Below, piece by piece: positions 7,792 to 16,900 of a DNA stretch of 46,566 nucleotides. A program made the position numbers and the translations under genes. This DNA comes from Vulcanimicrobiota bacterium (GTDB lineage Bacteria > Vulcanimicrobiota > Vulcanimicrobiia > Vulcanimicrobiales > Vulcanimicrobiaceae): NCBI GenBank assembly GCA_027306785.1, contig DAHUZB010000016.1:1-46566 (forward strand). The letters are read 5' to 3'. Below the pieces are notes generated by a model. The model did not search any database and was not told the DNA's origin. It saw only the letters and a program-made list of their open reading frames with translations. Within the stretch, counting starts at the first letter, position 1, and each line of letters opens with the position of its first letter.

Positions 7792-8097
7792 CTACCGGTG
7801 GGACGCGAGGCGCCAGACGCCGTCGATCCGTACCCAGCGGTCGATCGCCGTCGCGTCGTGCCCGTGCCGGCCGACGTAACGGGCGTGCACTTCGAGCGAG
7901 CCGTCGCGCAGTTGCACGATCTTCTGCACCATCACCGCGAGCGGATCGAGATCGAACGACGCGAGCTTCACCGCCGCGCGATCGTGAAAACGGGGCGCCA
8001 GAATCGCACATTCGGCCGCCGTGTCGCCGTGCTGCATCGCGGTCGCGAGATCGGCGTACCGCTCGGCGATCGCCGCCTGCGTCGCAATCCCTACCAT
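7792..8097 (-). CDS. SnoaL/NTF2-like small protein
   Basis: The 101-residue protein has the size and layout of the SnoaL-like/NTF2-like fold. A helical N-terminus (IAERYADLATAMQHGD) is followed by beta-strands, including DGSLEVHARYVGRHGHD and the C-terminal RWVRIDGVWRLASHR, whose IDGVWR-ending strand is common in this fold. A strong GGAGG ribosome-binding site ending 9 nt before the ATG at 8097 fixes the start; a longer in-frame extension is rejected. Members range from isomerases and cyclases to non-enzymatic binding domains, so the function is open. It lies 55 nt downstream of the adenylating enzyme and could be the last gene of that operon. Confidence 0.6.
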   Translation of the reverse strand: MVGIATQAAIAERYADLATAMQHGDTAAECAILAPRFHDRAAVKLASFDLDPLAVMVQKIVQLRDGSLEVHARYVGRHGHDATAIDRWVRIDGVWRLASHR

Positions 8098-8152
8098 CCC
8101 ACCTACCTCCGCTCGGGCGTCACTGCCACGCCGCGCGCGCAGGCTCCTCGCA

Positions 8153-9328
8153 TCAGCGCCGAAAGTCGACGAGCTCCGGCGCCTTCGTGCTCGCCGCGTC
8201 GTGGTGCAGCGCCTCGCGTGCGGATCGTGCGACGACGAGCACGTCGTCGTAGCTCGGGCCCTCGGCGAGCGCCGCCAGTCGCCGCGCGATCGCCTCGGGA
8301 TCGCAGAGACCCGCCTGATCGACGAGCAGCAGGCGCAGCGTGTCGCGCCCGTGCGCGTCGAAGCGCAATTGCACCTGAAACGCCTCGGCCTCCGCCGCAA
8401 GCGCGGCGATCGCATCGAGGTCGAAGGTCATTTCGAGAAACTGAAACGAGCGGCGATCGCGACCGCGCAGTTCGAGATAGCGCGAGCCCTCGTGCGCGAC
8501 GATACGACCCACATCGCCCACGCGATAGCGAAAGACCGGAAAGCGCGCTCGATACGCGTTCGTCACCGCGAGCGCGCCGAAGCCCTCCGCGTCGGGATCG
8601 AGCACCTCGACGACGATGCCCGGCAGCAGCGCGAAGAGCCCGGGCGCGCGCGTGGCGTCGCTCCACGCCCAGATGCCGGTCTCGGCGCCGCCGTAGAGCG
8701 ACCAGATCTGCCGCACGCCGAAGCGCTCGGCGAGCAGTCGCGTCGTGCTCTCGCGTAGCGGCTCGCCCCCGTAGACCAGCTGCGGGATCGCGAGGCGCAC
8801 GTCGGCTTCGCCTAAATACCGCGCGAAGAGCGTGAGCTTGGACGGCGTGCCGAGCAGATGCGTCGGCGTGAAGCGGTGCGCGATCGCGAGCAGATCCGCG
8901 TACGGGGCGTGCGCGCTCATCGCGAGCGTGGTCGCTTCGCAGCGCTCGAGCAGATCGTCGAAGATCGCCGCGGTGCGGTAGAGCTCGGAGTATCCGAAGA
9001 CGTTGAGCGCCACCGTGTGCGGCCCGAAGATCCCCGCGGCGCGCAGATGCTGCGCGAGCGCCGCGCGCTGCGCGTGATTCTCGACGATATCGACCGGAAA
9101 GACGAGCGGTTCGTTCGTGCTGCCGCCGGAGCGCACCAGGTACACGCCGCGTGCTTCGGCGCCGGGCGTGAAGGTTCGCAGCTGCGCGAGGAGCGTCGCT
9201 TTCCCGATCGAGGGCGCGGCTCGATGATCGTCGATGCCCGCAAGCTCGGTGCGAAAGAACGGGTGCGCGCGGGCACGTTCGAAACAGACGCGCAGCAGTT
9301 CGTCGTCGGTACGCTCCGGGCTCAGCAC
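8153..9328 (-). CDS. PaaK/CapK-like adenylate-forming enzyme
   Basis: The 391-residue protein resembles the phenylacetate-CoA ligase/CapK branch of adenylate-forming enzymes. The nucleotide-binding loop appears as LVRSGGSTNEPLVFP, where the family has SGGSTG-x-P or SSGTTG. A second core motif, SLYGGAETGIWAW, corresponds to the Y-G-x-T/A-E motif. A hinge region FRYRVGDVGRI follows, and a small C-terminal lid domain starts near RGRDRRSFQF. It probably activates a carboxylate as an acyl-adenylate; the acceptor (CoA, amine or sugar) is unknown. The GTG start at 9328 overlaps the GT2 stop by 7 bp. It sits in an operon with a glycosyltransferase, an ATP-grasp ligase and a haem-oxygenase-like protein, which points to biosynthesis rather than phenylacetate catabolism; no paa genes are present. 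Confidence 0.72.
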   Translation of the reverse strand: MLSPERTDDELLRVCFERARAHPFFRTELAGIDDHRAAPSIGKATLLAQLRTFTPGAEARGVYLVRSGGSTNEPLVFPVDIVENHAQRAALAQHLRAAGIFGPHTVALNVFGYSELYRTAAIFDDLLERCEATTLAMSAHAPYADLLAIAHRFTPTHLLGTPSKLTLFARYLGEADVRLAIPQLVYGGEPLRESTTRLLAERFGVRQIWSLYGGAETGIWAWSDATRAPGLFALLPGIVVEVLDPDAEGFGALAVTNAYRARFPVFRYRVGDVGRIVAHEGSRYLELRGRDRRSFQFLEMTFDLDAIAALAAEAEAFQVQLRFDAHGRDTLRLLLVDQAGLCDPEAIARRLAALAEGPSYDDVLVVARSAREALHHDAASTKAPELVDFRR

Positions 9329-10224
9329 GCGATGCCGAACTCCGCGAGCAGCGCGCGATGATGCGCGATAAACTCCGCCGCCTGCGCGTGGGGCAGCGTT
9401 GCGCGGGCGTGCGCGAGCCAACGCTCGGCGAGCATCGCCGCGAGCGCGCGATCCCGCGCATCGCCGCTCGCACGATAGCGGGCGAGGCTAGGCGGAATCG
9501 CGAGCGCGCGCCAGTCGGTCGGACGCGCGTGCGAGAGGCTTGCGCTCGTGATGCGAAAGCGAATCAGCGGCTCCGCGCAGAGCGCAACGATCTCCCCGTC
9601 GTCGGACGCGGCTTTGAGCACGCGATACCACAGATCCACGCCTTCGTTCAATCGCGCGTGCGCGTCATACCGTAACGTGCCCAAGCACGAGCGCTGCACC
9701 GCGACGTTGCTCGCGCGCCCCATCACGAATTCCGGATGCGCGGCGGCGCGCGGCGGATCGATCAGGCGATACACGTCGGGCGCGAGCGGCTCGAGCTCAC
9801 CCGCGAGCAGGCCCAGATCGGGAAAGGCCTCGCCGGGCGGATCGCTCGCGTAGCCGAGCACGAGCATCGCGAGACGATGGCGCTCCATGCTCTCGCGCAC
9901 GAGTTGCAGGGCGCCCGCGTGCAACGCATCGTCGGCGTCTAGACAGAGCACGACATCGCTGTCGACGCGGGCGATGCCGTCGTTTCGCGCCGCGCCCGGC
10001 CCGCCGTTGCGCGCCCGTCGCACGATCTCCGTGCGCGTCGCGCGCAGGGCGCCCGCATGGCGATCGAGCGCCGCTTCGAGCGCGGCCACGCTGCCGTCGG
10101 TGCTCGCGTCGTCGACCACGATCAACTGTTCGGGCGGCGCGCTCTGCGCCGCGAGCGAGGCGATCGCGTCGCCGATGTACGACGCCTTGTCGTAGAGCGG
10201 CACGACGACGGCAAGCGAGGTCAT
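9322..10224 (-). CDS. Family 2 glycosyltransferase
   Basis: The 300-residue GT-A fold enzyme shows the GT2 pattern. It has AVVVPLYDKASYIGDAIASL at the N-terminus, LIVVDDASTDGS with the nucleotide-binding Asp pair, RNGGPGAARNDGIA, and the DXD-like metal motif LCLDADDAL at about residue 110. The later part, EFVMGRASNVAVQRS then NEGVDLWYRVL, is where the catalytic base (ED-like) is expected. There is no membrane segment, so it is likely cytoplasmic. The start overlaps the upstream ATP-grasp stop as ATGA, and the stop overlaps the adenylating enzyme. Donor and acceptor are unknown; the operon context suggests glycosylation of a small product rather than a polysaccharide. Confidence 0.88.
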   Translation of the reverse strand: MTSLAVVVPLYDKASYIGDAIASLAAQSAPPEQLIVVDDASTDGSVAALEAALDRHAGALRATRTEIVRRARNGGPGAARNDGIARVDSDVVLCLDADDALHAGALQLVRESMERHRLAMLVLGYASDPPGEAFPDLGLLAGELEPLAPDVYRLIDPPRAAAHPEFVMGRASNVAVQRSCLGTLRYDAHARLNEGVDLWYRVLKAASDDGEIVALCAEPLIRFRITSASLSHARPTDWRALAIPPSLARYRASGDARDRALAAMLAERWLAHARATLPHAQAAEFIAHHRALLAEFGIAC

Positions 10225-11456
10225 GCGCCGACCAGCGGTACGTAGATGCGCCCGCGCTCGCCGTGCACGTTGATCACCTTGGCATCCGAACCGCGAAAGA
10301 CGCCCGCGCCGTAGCTCACGTCATCGCGGCAGAGCTGCATGCCGACCAGGTGCACCGGCCGCTCGCCGTCGACCACGACGAACGGATATTGCTCGACGTA
10401 GCGCTGGTACATGTCGCGGCGCCACTCGGCGCGCACGCGCGCGCGCCAGCGCTCTTCACCGCATTCGCTGCGTACCAGGGCGTCGATGCCGCGTCCGCCG
10501 CTGCTGCGTTTGGCGATCAGCTCCTCATGGCGCGCCACGAACGCCTCGCACTCCTCCACGTTGCGGATCACGAACGACGGGATGAGAAACGCGCGCAACA
10601 ACGCGCGATCGGCGGGCGCCAGCAGATCGGCGAGAATCGCCTCGTCGTCGAGCACGGCGAGCGTGCGCTTATCGTGCACGAGAATCAGCGTGCGAACGTC
10701 GTTGAAGTAGCAGCCGCGTTCGATCATCAGGCGCAGGGCGTCGCGCGGGATTGCCGCAAGCTCGCTGCGATCCATCTCGAGGATGCAAGCGTCGATCGCG
10801 CGATCGCCCGCGAAGAGCCGCCCACCGCGATCCGCGAGCGCCGCGGGCGGCGTCTGCACGAACTCGATGCCCCGCTCGCGGAGCGCCCGCGCGAGCAGAA
10901 AAATTTCGGTACCGGCCTCGCGCTCGTGCACCATCGAGACCACCTGACCCGGGCGATATCCGGCGCAGAGATCGTCTACGAAACGGAGCTGTTCGTGCTG
11001 CACGCCCAGGCCGAGATCGCCCGCACGGCTCGCATAGGCGTCGATGACCGCGCGGCTGAGCATCCAGCCGTTGAGCGGATAACGCGCGCCGATCTCGCAG
11101 ATGCGCGGCTGTCCCTCGCGATCGTACACGAAATCCGGGCGATGGAATCCCACGCGGTACGGCTCGGCCGCATGCGCCGCGCAGAAGGCGAGCAGTTCGT
11201 CAAGTTCGGGCGGCAGCGCATAGACGGCGCGAATCCGCGCATCCTCGTGGTAGCGCGCCACGATTCCGCGCAGCGCCGCATCGAGCACGCGGTTAAGCGC
11301 CCGCAGACGCTCGAGATAGGCGGGCGCGAGGATCGCCGGGTAGGGTGCGATCTGCTCGGGCGCAACCACCGGCGGATCGCCGAGCAAGCGCGCGAGCTCC
11401 GCGCGCGCATCGTCGGCAAAGGCGCGCGACGCGATGTGAAGCGAGTGATCCAGCAT
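10221..11456 (-). CDS. Circularly permuted ATP-grasp-like ligase
   Basis: The 411-residue protein from the ATG at 11456 resembles circularly permuted ATP-grasp proteins of the glutathionylspermidine-synthase-like type. Typical blocks are VGFHRPDFVYDREGQPRICE followed by ARYPLNG (substrate/ATP-grasp strand); VSMVHEREAGTEIFLLARAL; LEMDRSEL, where related proteins have a YRR-type motif; FNDVRTLILVHDKRTLAVL; and IAKRSSGGRGIDAL (Lys plus Gly-rich loop for ATP). Such enzymes join a carboxylate to an amine through an acyl phosphate. The substrate is unknown. An in-frame extension up to 12374 was rejected, because it overlaps the upstream gene in another frame and has no coding character. The gap from the upstream stop is about 17 nt, and the downstream GT2 overlaps as ATGA. 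Confidence 0.68.
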   Translation of the reverse strand: MLDHSLHIASRAFADDARAELARLLGDPPVVAPEQIAPYPAILAPAYLERLRALNRVLDAALRGIVARYHEDARIRAVYALPPELDELLAFCAAHAAEPYRVGFHRPDFVYDREGQPRICEIGARYPLNGWMLSRAVIDAYASRAGDLGLGVQHEQLRFVDDLCAGYRPGQVVSMVHEREAGTEIFLLARALRERGIEFVQTPPAALADRGGRLFAGDRAIDACILEMDRSELAAIPRDALRLMIERGCYFNDVRTLILVHDKRTLAVLDDEAILADLLAPADRALLRAFLIPSFVIRNVEECEAFVARHEELIAKRSSGGRGIDALVRSECGEERWRARVRAEWRRDMYQRYVEQYPFVVVDGERPVHLVGMQLCRDDVSYGAGVFRGSDAKVINVHGERGRIYVPLVGA

Positions 11457-11473
11457 CGAGGCCGTCTTCGCAG

Positions 11474-12295
11474 TCAACGCGCCGCCACCGCCTCCGCCAC
11501 CCCGAGCGCGCAGACCGCATCGATCACGGCGGCCTTCTTCTCCACGTACGCGGCCACGATCGGGCCGAGTTCGTAGCTGCTCAGATCGCGATCGAGCGCG
11601 GTTGCCGCATGCCCGACCGCATGGAGCGCATGAAAGAAGTGATTCTTCTCCGTCGGGCCGCAGTGCACGCGAATCCAGGCGAGCGCGCGGCGCGCCTCGC
11701 TCGGCGTCATCCCGTACTGCAGCACCGCGCGTTCGAAGAGCGGCAGGATGAACTCCACTTCGCCGTGCGTGTAGATTTCGTGCACGAGCGTGGTGAGTAG
11801 CGCGATCATCGGATCGGCGTCGCGCAGCGACGCGCGGTCTTTCCACGCCTTGAATGCGCTTGCCGTCTCGTCGATCCACTGATGCGAGAGCCAGGCGTCG
11901 TCGCCGACGAACGCGGTCGCCATCTCGTAAAAGAGCTGCGCGTGCAGCACGTGTCCCACGACCGCCAAATCTTCGTCGATGATGCGGTCGAGGCTGGTCA
12001 ACGCGCGCAGGAGCGCCGTTTCGTCGGCGACGGGGTCGCCGCGGTGCAGCAGCAGCGTGAGGCGGTTTCCGATTCCGGCGACCGTCATCGCGCTGTTGTT
12101 CGTCTGTGCCCAGCTCGCAAAGAAGCGCCGCAGCGCCGCGGGCTCGCAGCGCCGCGCCGTCATCGTGCGAAAGCCCGTTTCGATGCGGGCAAACGCCTGC
12201 GGATGCGCGGCGAACGCGACGAGGAGTTCGCGTTTGAGATGCGACTCCGGCATCGATTCCAATACCGGTGCCACGATCGCGTAGAGAGAGTCCAT
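11474..12295 (-). CDS. Haem-oxygenase-like (possibly di-iron oxidase/TenA-like) protein
   Basis: The 273-residue, all-helical protein starts at the ATG at 12295, with AAGGG about 9 nt upstream. I see a pattern like the haem-oxygenase-like di-iron oxidases and PqqC/TenA relatives. A helix IIDEDLAVVGHVLHAQLF has a Glu seven residues before a His. A later helix VHEIYTHGEVEFILPLFERA has further Glu/His. The C-terminal helix WIRVHCGPTEKNHFFHALH has H-x4-E-x2-H, close to the usual H-x3-D/E-x2-H. These could form a metal site, but this rests on pattern only, and alignment or structure prediction could change it. It heads the operon with the ATP-grasp, GT2 and adenylating enzymes. About 160 nt upstream to aroE should hold the promoter. 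Confidence 0.5.
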   Translation of the reverse strand: MDSLYAIVAPVLESMPESHLKRELLVAFAAHPQAFARIETGFRTMTARRCEPAALRRFFASWAQTNNSAMTVAGIGNRLTLLLHRGDPVADETALLRALTSLDRIIDEDLAVVGHVLHAQLFYEMATAFVGDDAWLSHQWIDETASAFKAWKDRASLRDADPMIALLTTLVHEIYTHGEVEFILPLFERAVLQYGMTPSEARRALAWIRVHCGPTEKNHFFHALHAVGHAATALDRDLSSYELGPIVAAYVEKKAAVIDAVCALGVAEAVAAR

Positions 12296-12459
12296 GATCA
12301 CACCCTTGTCTCGAACGTGCGAAACGACGGGTATGCACGAAATGCGTACGCTGACGGAGCTCCTTCGAACGCACACCCCTCGTTCCGCGGAGAATACCGG
12401 GCTGTTGCGTTCGCGGCGCGTCCGCTCCTCTCGGGACGTTCGGCCTATGACGACGGTTG

Positions 12460-13209
12460 CTAGACGGGTTCTTCTTCGGGTGCGACGCCGTCGAGGTGCG
12501 CGAGCCAGAAATCGAACGAGGCGCGGGCCTGCGCTTCGAGCATCGCGTCGCCGGTGACGATCTCGCGCTCGAGCTGGCGATGCAGCGTGGAGCGCTCGCC
12601 GTAATTCGCGTCCATCAGCAGATCGGCATGCATCAGCGCATCGAGCATCGCCGGTTCGAAGCGCACGCTCGGCGGCAGCGTGCTGATCACGATCTCCGGC
12701 GGGTTCTCGAAGGGAAACGGCTGCGCGTCGTAGCGCTCGCAGGCGGCCTCCACCTTCGCGCGATCGCGCCCCCACACGAAGCAGTAGGCATCGTGATCGG
12801 CGAGTTCGGCCAACAAGGCGCGTGCCGTGGCGCCGTAGCCGAGCACGCCGATGCGCTTGAGCGCGACCGAATCGTCGAGCAGTGCTTCGAGCGCGGTGCG
12901 CGCACCGATCCCGTCGGTATTGTGGCCCAAAATCTCGCGCCCGAAGAGAATCGTGTTCACCGCGTCGGCGCGCTGCGCTTGGTCGGTGAGCGCATCGCAG
13001 GCGCCGAGCGCCTCTTCTTTGAGCGGATAGGTGACGTTGCAGCCCAGGTAGCCGTCGAGGCGCATGCGGCGGATCACGGCGGTCGCGTTGCTCGCGGGCA
13101 CGCGAATCGCGACGTAGCTGCCGTCGATTTCGGCGTCTCGAAGAAACGCTTTGTGCAACTGCGGCGAGCGGCTATGATCGACCGGGTCGCCGATGACCGC
13201 GAGCTTCAC
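12460..13209 (-). CDS. aroE: Shikimate dehydrogenase AroE
   Basis: The 249-residue protein matches shikimate dehydrogenase (NADPH-dependent reduction of 3-dehydroshikimate in aromatic amino-acid synthesis). The N-terminal substrate site is clear: VIGDPVDHSRSPQLHKAF, then GCNVTYPLKEEAL with the catalytic Lys and neighbouring acidic pair in place of the usual NVTxPxK. NTDGIGARTAL follows. The cofactor loop is VLGYGATARALLAEL, a GxGA/G variant of the usual GAGGA. The length is slightly short (family about 260-290). The GTG start at 13209 overlaps the yqeG stop as GTGA. The C-terminal EAQARASFDFW matches the family's Q-A-x-x-x-F-x-x-W tail. Confidence 0.93.
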   Translation of the reverse strand: MKLAVIGDPVDHSRSPQLHKAFLRDAEIDGSYVAIRVPASNATAVIRRMRLDGYLGCNVTYPLKEEALGACDALTDQAQRADAVNTILFGREILGHNTDGIGARTALEALLDDSVALKRIGVLGYGATARALLAELADHDAYCFVWGRDRAKVEAACERYDAQPFPFENPPEIVISTLPPSVRFEPAMLDALMHADLLMDANYGERSTLHRQLEREIVTGDAMLEAQARASFDFWLAHLDGVAPEEEPV

Positions 13210-13691
13210 GAGCCGCCGCGTTCCGGCAGCATCAGGCGCTCGAAGTAGCGGAAGACCTTGGTGATCGGAAAATCCTTGGCCTCGATCGGCTCGGTGAGGA
13301 TCGTGTAGAGCCCGCAGAGTTTGCCCGAGAGCACGTCGGTAAAGAGCTGATCGCCGACGACCGCGATCCGTTCGCGCGGCAGCTCGAGCATACGCACCGC
13401 GCGCATCACCCCGAAGGGCAGCGGCTTGAGCGCGTTCGGGATGCACGGGATGCGCAGCTGGCGCGCGATGCCGGTCACGCGTTCGGTGAAGTTGTTCGAG
13501 ACCATCACCATGCGAAAACCGCGCTCGTGCGCGCGCTCGCACCACGCCAGGTGATCTTCGCAGAGCTCGGTCTGGCGAAAGCCCATGAGGGTGTTGTCGA
13601 GGTCGACGATCAGGCCGTGCTTGCCCATCGCCTCGAGCTCCTCGTGCTCGATATCCGCCAGCCGCGAGACGAAACGATCAGGTCCGAACAT
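13206..13691 (-). CDS. yqeG: YqeG-family HAD phosphatase
   Basis: The 161-residue HAD subclass IIIA phosphatase has GLIVDLDNTLMGF (motif I, nucleophile Asp), MVSNNFTER (motif II), PNALKPLPFG (motif III Lys) and IAVVGDQLFTDVLSG (motif IV). These match YqeG, whose physiological substrate is not well defined. The pairing with aroE, with a 4-bp overlap, mirrors the yqeG-yqeH-aroE neighbourhood known from Bacillus; the GTPase gene yqeH is missing between them here. The ATG at 13691 faces the divergent nrdJ promoter region. Confidence 0.92.
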   Translation of the reverse strand: MFGPDRFVSRLADIEHEELEAMGKHGLIVDLDNTLMGFRQTELCEDHLAWCERAHERGFRMVMVSNNFTERVTGIARQLRIPCIPNALKPLPFGVMRAVRMLELPRERIAVVGDQLFTDVLSGKLCGLYTILTEPIEAKDFPITKVFRYFERLMLPERGGS

Positions 13692-13792
13692 TGCCGGAAG
13701 GCTTCCGCGCCCTTATCCCCAGGTCATCCACCCCTGCTCCTCCGATATTTCTCGCAATCCACAGCCCGATCACAAGGAATTGGGAGTACCAA

Positions 13793-13840
13793 CCCCAATA
13801 TCTTGTGCCAATGGGGTCGGTGTGGCACAATAGGTGTCCC
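13793..13840 (+). promoter_or_regulatory. nrdJ promoter with two NrdR-like boxes
   Basis: Box 1 (13793-13808, CCCCAATATCTTGTGC) matches about 12 of 16 positions of the NrdR box ACACwATATaTwGTGT. Box 2 (13825-13840, around GCACAATAGGTGT) is weaker. Their starts are 32 bp apart, about three helical turns, the usual arrangement for NrdR sites. A possible sigma70 promoter, TTGTGC (13803-13808) - 17 bp - CACAAT (13826-13831), lies on top of both boxes, so binding would block polymerase. The region is 100-150 bp upstream of nrdJ. No NrdR gene is in the window. Confidence 0.65.
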
Positions 13841-13941
13841 GCCGGCACTCCGCGTCTCACGGGCGCAGATCGAACACCTGTTCGATAGAGAACGTCATCG
13901 GTCCACCTTTTTTCAAGCGCGTAACGAGCAAGGAGCAGCTC

Positions 13942-16900
13942 ATGAAATTCCGCCGCCTCTATTCCACGTCGGGCGACCCCTACGCGGGCCTCGCGTTCGA
14001 GCCCCGCACCTCGCGCATCGTCAACCCCGACGGCTCGGTGATCTTCGAGGCGAAGGACGTGATGGTGCCCGCGGGCTGGAGCCAAGTCGCGGTCGACGTG
14101 CTGGCCCAGAAGTACTGCCGCAAGGCGGGCGTGCCCGATAAGACGGTGCGCGTGCCCGAGGACGGCGTGCCGGAGTGGCTGTGGCGCTCCGAGGCGGCCT
14201 CCGATGCCACCTTCGGTCCCGAGCGCGACGCGCGCGGCGTCTTCGAGCGCCTGGCGGGCTGCTGGACCTACTGGGGCTGGAAGTACGGCTATTTCGATAC
14301 CGAGGACGACGCCAAGACCTACCGCGACGAGATGTGCTCCATGCTCGCGCGTCAGGTCGGCGCTCCAAACTCGCCGCAGTGGTTCAACACCGGCCTGCAT
14401 TGGGCGTACGGCATTTCGGGCCCGGCGCAGGGCCACTACTACGTGGACCCGCGCACGAACGAGGTGCTGAAATCGGCCAACGCCTACGAGCATCCGCAGG
14501 TGTCGGCGTGCTTCATCCTCTCGATCGAAGACGATCTCGTGAACGAGGGCGGCATCTTCGACGGGCTCGTGCGCGAGGCGCGCATCTTCAAAGGCGGCTC
14601 CGGTTCGGGTGCCAACTTCTCGAAGATTCGCAGCGCGGGTGAAAAGCTGACCGGCGGCGGTACCTCGAGCGGCCTGATGTCGTTCCTCAAAGTCTTCGAT
14701 CGCGCCGCGGGTGCGATCAAATCGGGCGGCACCACGCGTCGCGCCGCGAAGATGGTCGTGCTCAACGCCGATCATCCCGACATCGAAGAGTTCGTGTCGT
14801 GGAAGGTGCGCGAAGAGCGCAAGGTGGCCGATCTCGTGATCGGTTCGCGTATGCTGCAAGAGCAGCTCAACGCGATTCTCACCGCCGCGCACGATACGCG
14901 CATCCCCGAATCGGCGCGCATGGATCTCGCGCTCAACCCGCATCTGCGCGAAGCGCTGCGCAAGGCGCTCGCGATCGGCGTGCCGAGCGGCGCGACGCAG
15001 CAGGCGCTCGACTACGCGCGCCAAGGCTACACGCGCATCGAGATCGATCAGTACGACACCGGCTGGGATTCCGAAGCCTACGGCACCGTCGCGGGCCAAA
15101 ACTCCAACAACTCCGTGCGTCTGGCGAACAGCTTCTTCGAAAAACTCGACCGCAACGAAGATTGGGATCTGATCTCGCGCACCAAAGGCACCGTGGTCAA
15201 GACGGTCAAGACCGCGGATCTGTGGGAGCAGATCGGGCTTGCCGCATGGCAGTGCGCCGACCCCGGCCTGCAGTTCGACGACACGATTCAAGAGTGGCAC
15301 ACGTGCTCGAACGACGATCGCATCAACGCGACCAATCCGTGCTCGGAGTACGTCTTCATCGACGACACCGCGTGCAATCTGGCCTCGATGAACCTCGTGA
15401 CGTTCCTCAAAGATGACGGCACGTTCGACGCCAAGCGCTTCGCCGAAGCCTCGCGCATTTGGACGACCACGCTCGAAATCTCGGTGACGATGGGCCAGAT
15501 GCCCTCGAAGACGATCGCCGAGAAAAATCACGGCTATCGCACGCTCGGCCTCGGCTACGCGAACATGGGCACGCTGCTCATGCGCATGGGCCTGCCCTAC
15601 GATTCGGAAGAGGCGTTCGGCTGGTGCGCCGCGATCAGCGCGCTGATGACCGGCTCGGCGTATCGCACGTCGGCCGAGATGGCACAGCAGCTCGGTGCGT
15701 TCGCGCGCTTCGAGGCGAACCGCGATCCGATGCTGCGCGTGATCCGCAACCATCGCCGCGCCGCCTACAACGCGCCGGATGCGGAGTACGAAGGGCTCAC
15801 CGTCAAACCGGTGACGCACGCGCCGACGCTCTTCACGCAGGAGACGTGGGCGCTCGCGCGCCGCAGGTGGGACGACGCGCTCGCCATCGGCGAGGTCTCG
15901 GGCTTCCGCAACGCGCAGACCGTGGTGATCGCGCCGACCGGCACGATCGGCCTCGTGATGGATTGCGACACCACCGGCATCGAGCCCGACTTCGCGCTCG
16001 TGAAGTTCAAGAAGCTCGCGGGCGGCGGCTACTTCAAGATCGTCAACCAGTCGGTCGAGCCCGCGCTGCGCAAGCTCGGCTACAGCGAAGAGCAGATCGT
16101 CGCGATCGAGGCCTACGCCAAGGGCACCGGCACGCTCGAGGGCGCGCCGCACATCAACCGCGCCACGCTCAAAGCCAAGGGCTTCGACGACGACGCGGTG
16201 GCTCGCATCGAGCAGGCCCTGCCGGGTGCGTTCGAGCTGCCGTTCGTCTTCAACAAGTTCGTGCTCGGCGAAGAGTTCTGCAAGCACAAGCTCGGCCTCA
16301 CCGACGAACAGTTGAACGACTGGAACTTCTCGCTGCTCCGCGACGGCCTCGGCTTCTCGCTGCAGCAGATCGAAGAGGCGTCGGCCCACATCTGCGGGCG
16401 GATGACGCTCGAGGGCGCGCCGTATCTGAAGGACGAGCATCTGGCGGTCTTCGACTGCGCGACGCCGTGTGGCAAGTTCGGTTCGCGCTACATTCGTCCG
16501 CTCGCGCATGTGGACATGATGGCCGCCGCGCAGCCGTTCGTCTCGGGCGCGATCTCGAAGACGATCAACCTGCCGCAGAGCGCATCGATCGCCGACGTGA
16601 AGGAAGCCTATCGCTATAGCTGGGAGCGCATGATCAAGGCGGTCGCGCTCTATCGCGACGGCTCGAAGCTCTCGCAGCCGCTGGCCGCGAGCTACGATCT
16701 CGGCGGCGATGCGAGCGACGAAGACGGCGTTCTCGCGGCCGCCCCGCAGGCGTACGCACAGCCGTTGCAGATCGCCGAGAAGATCGTGTACCGCTACATC
16801 GCCAAGCGCCGCCGCATGCCCGAACGCCGCAGCGGCTACACGCAGAAAGCGATCATCGGCGGACACAAAGTCTACCTGCGCACGGGCGAATACGAGAACG

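Noticed and set aside
8103-9473. 456-codon minus-strand frame over the PaaK-like gene in another frame
   Set aside because: Arg-rich shadow of the adenylating-enzyme frame, which carries the SGGSTN and YGGAE motifs.
13692-13941. Cobalamin riboswitch upstream of nrdJ
   Set aside because: No B12-box-like sequence or the expected long structured leader is visible; paired NrdR-like boxes explain the region better. The leader before serA (5265-5316) is too short as well.
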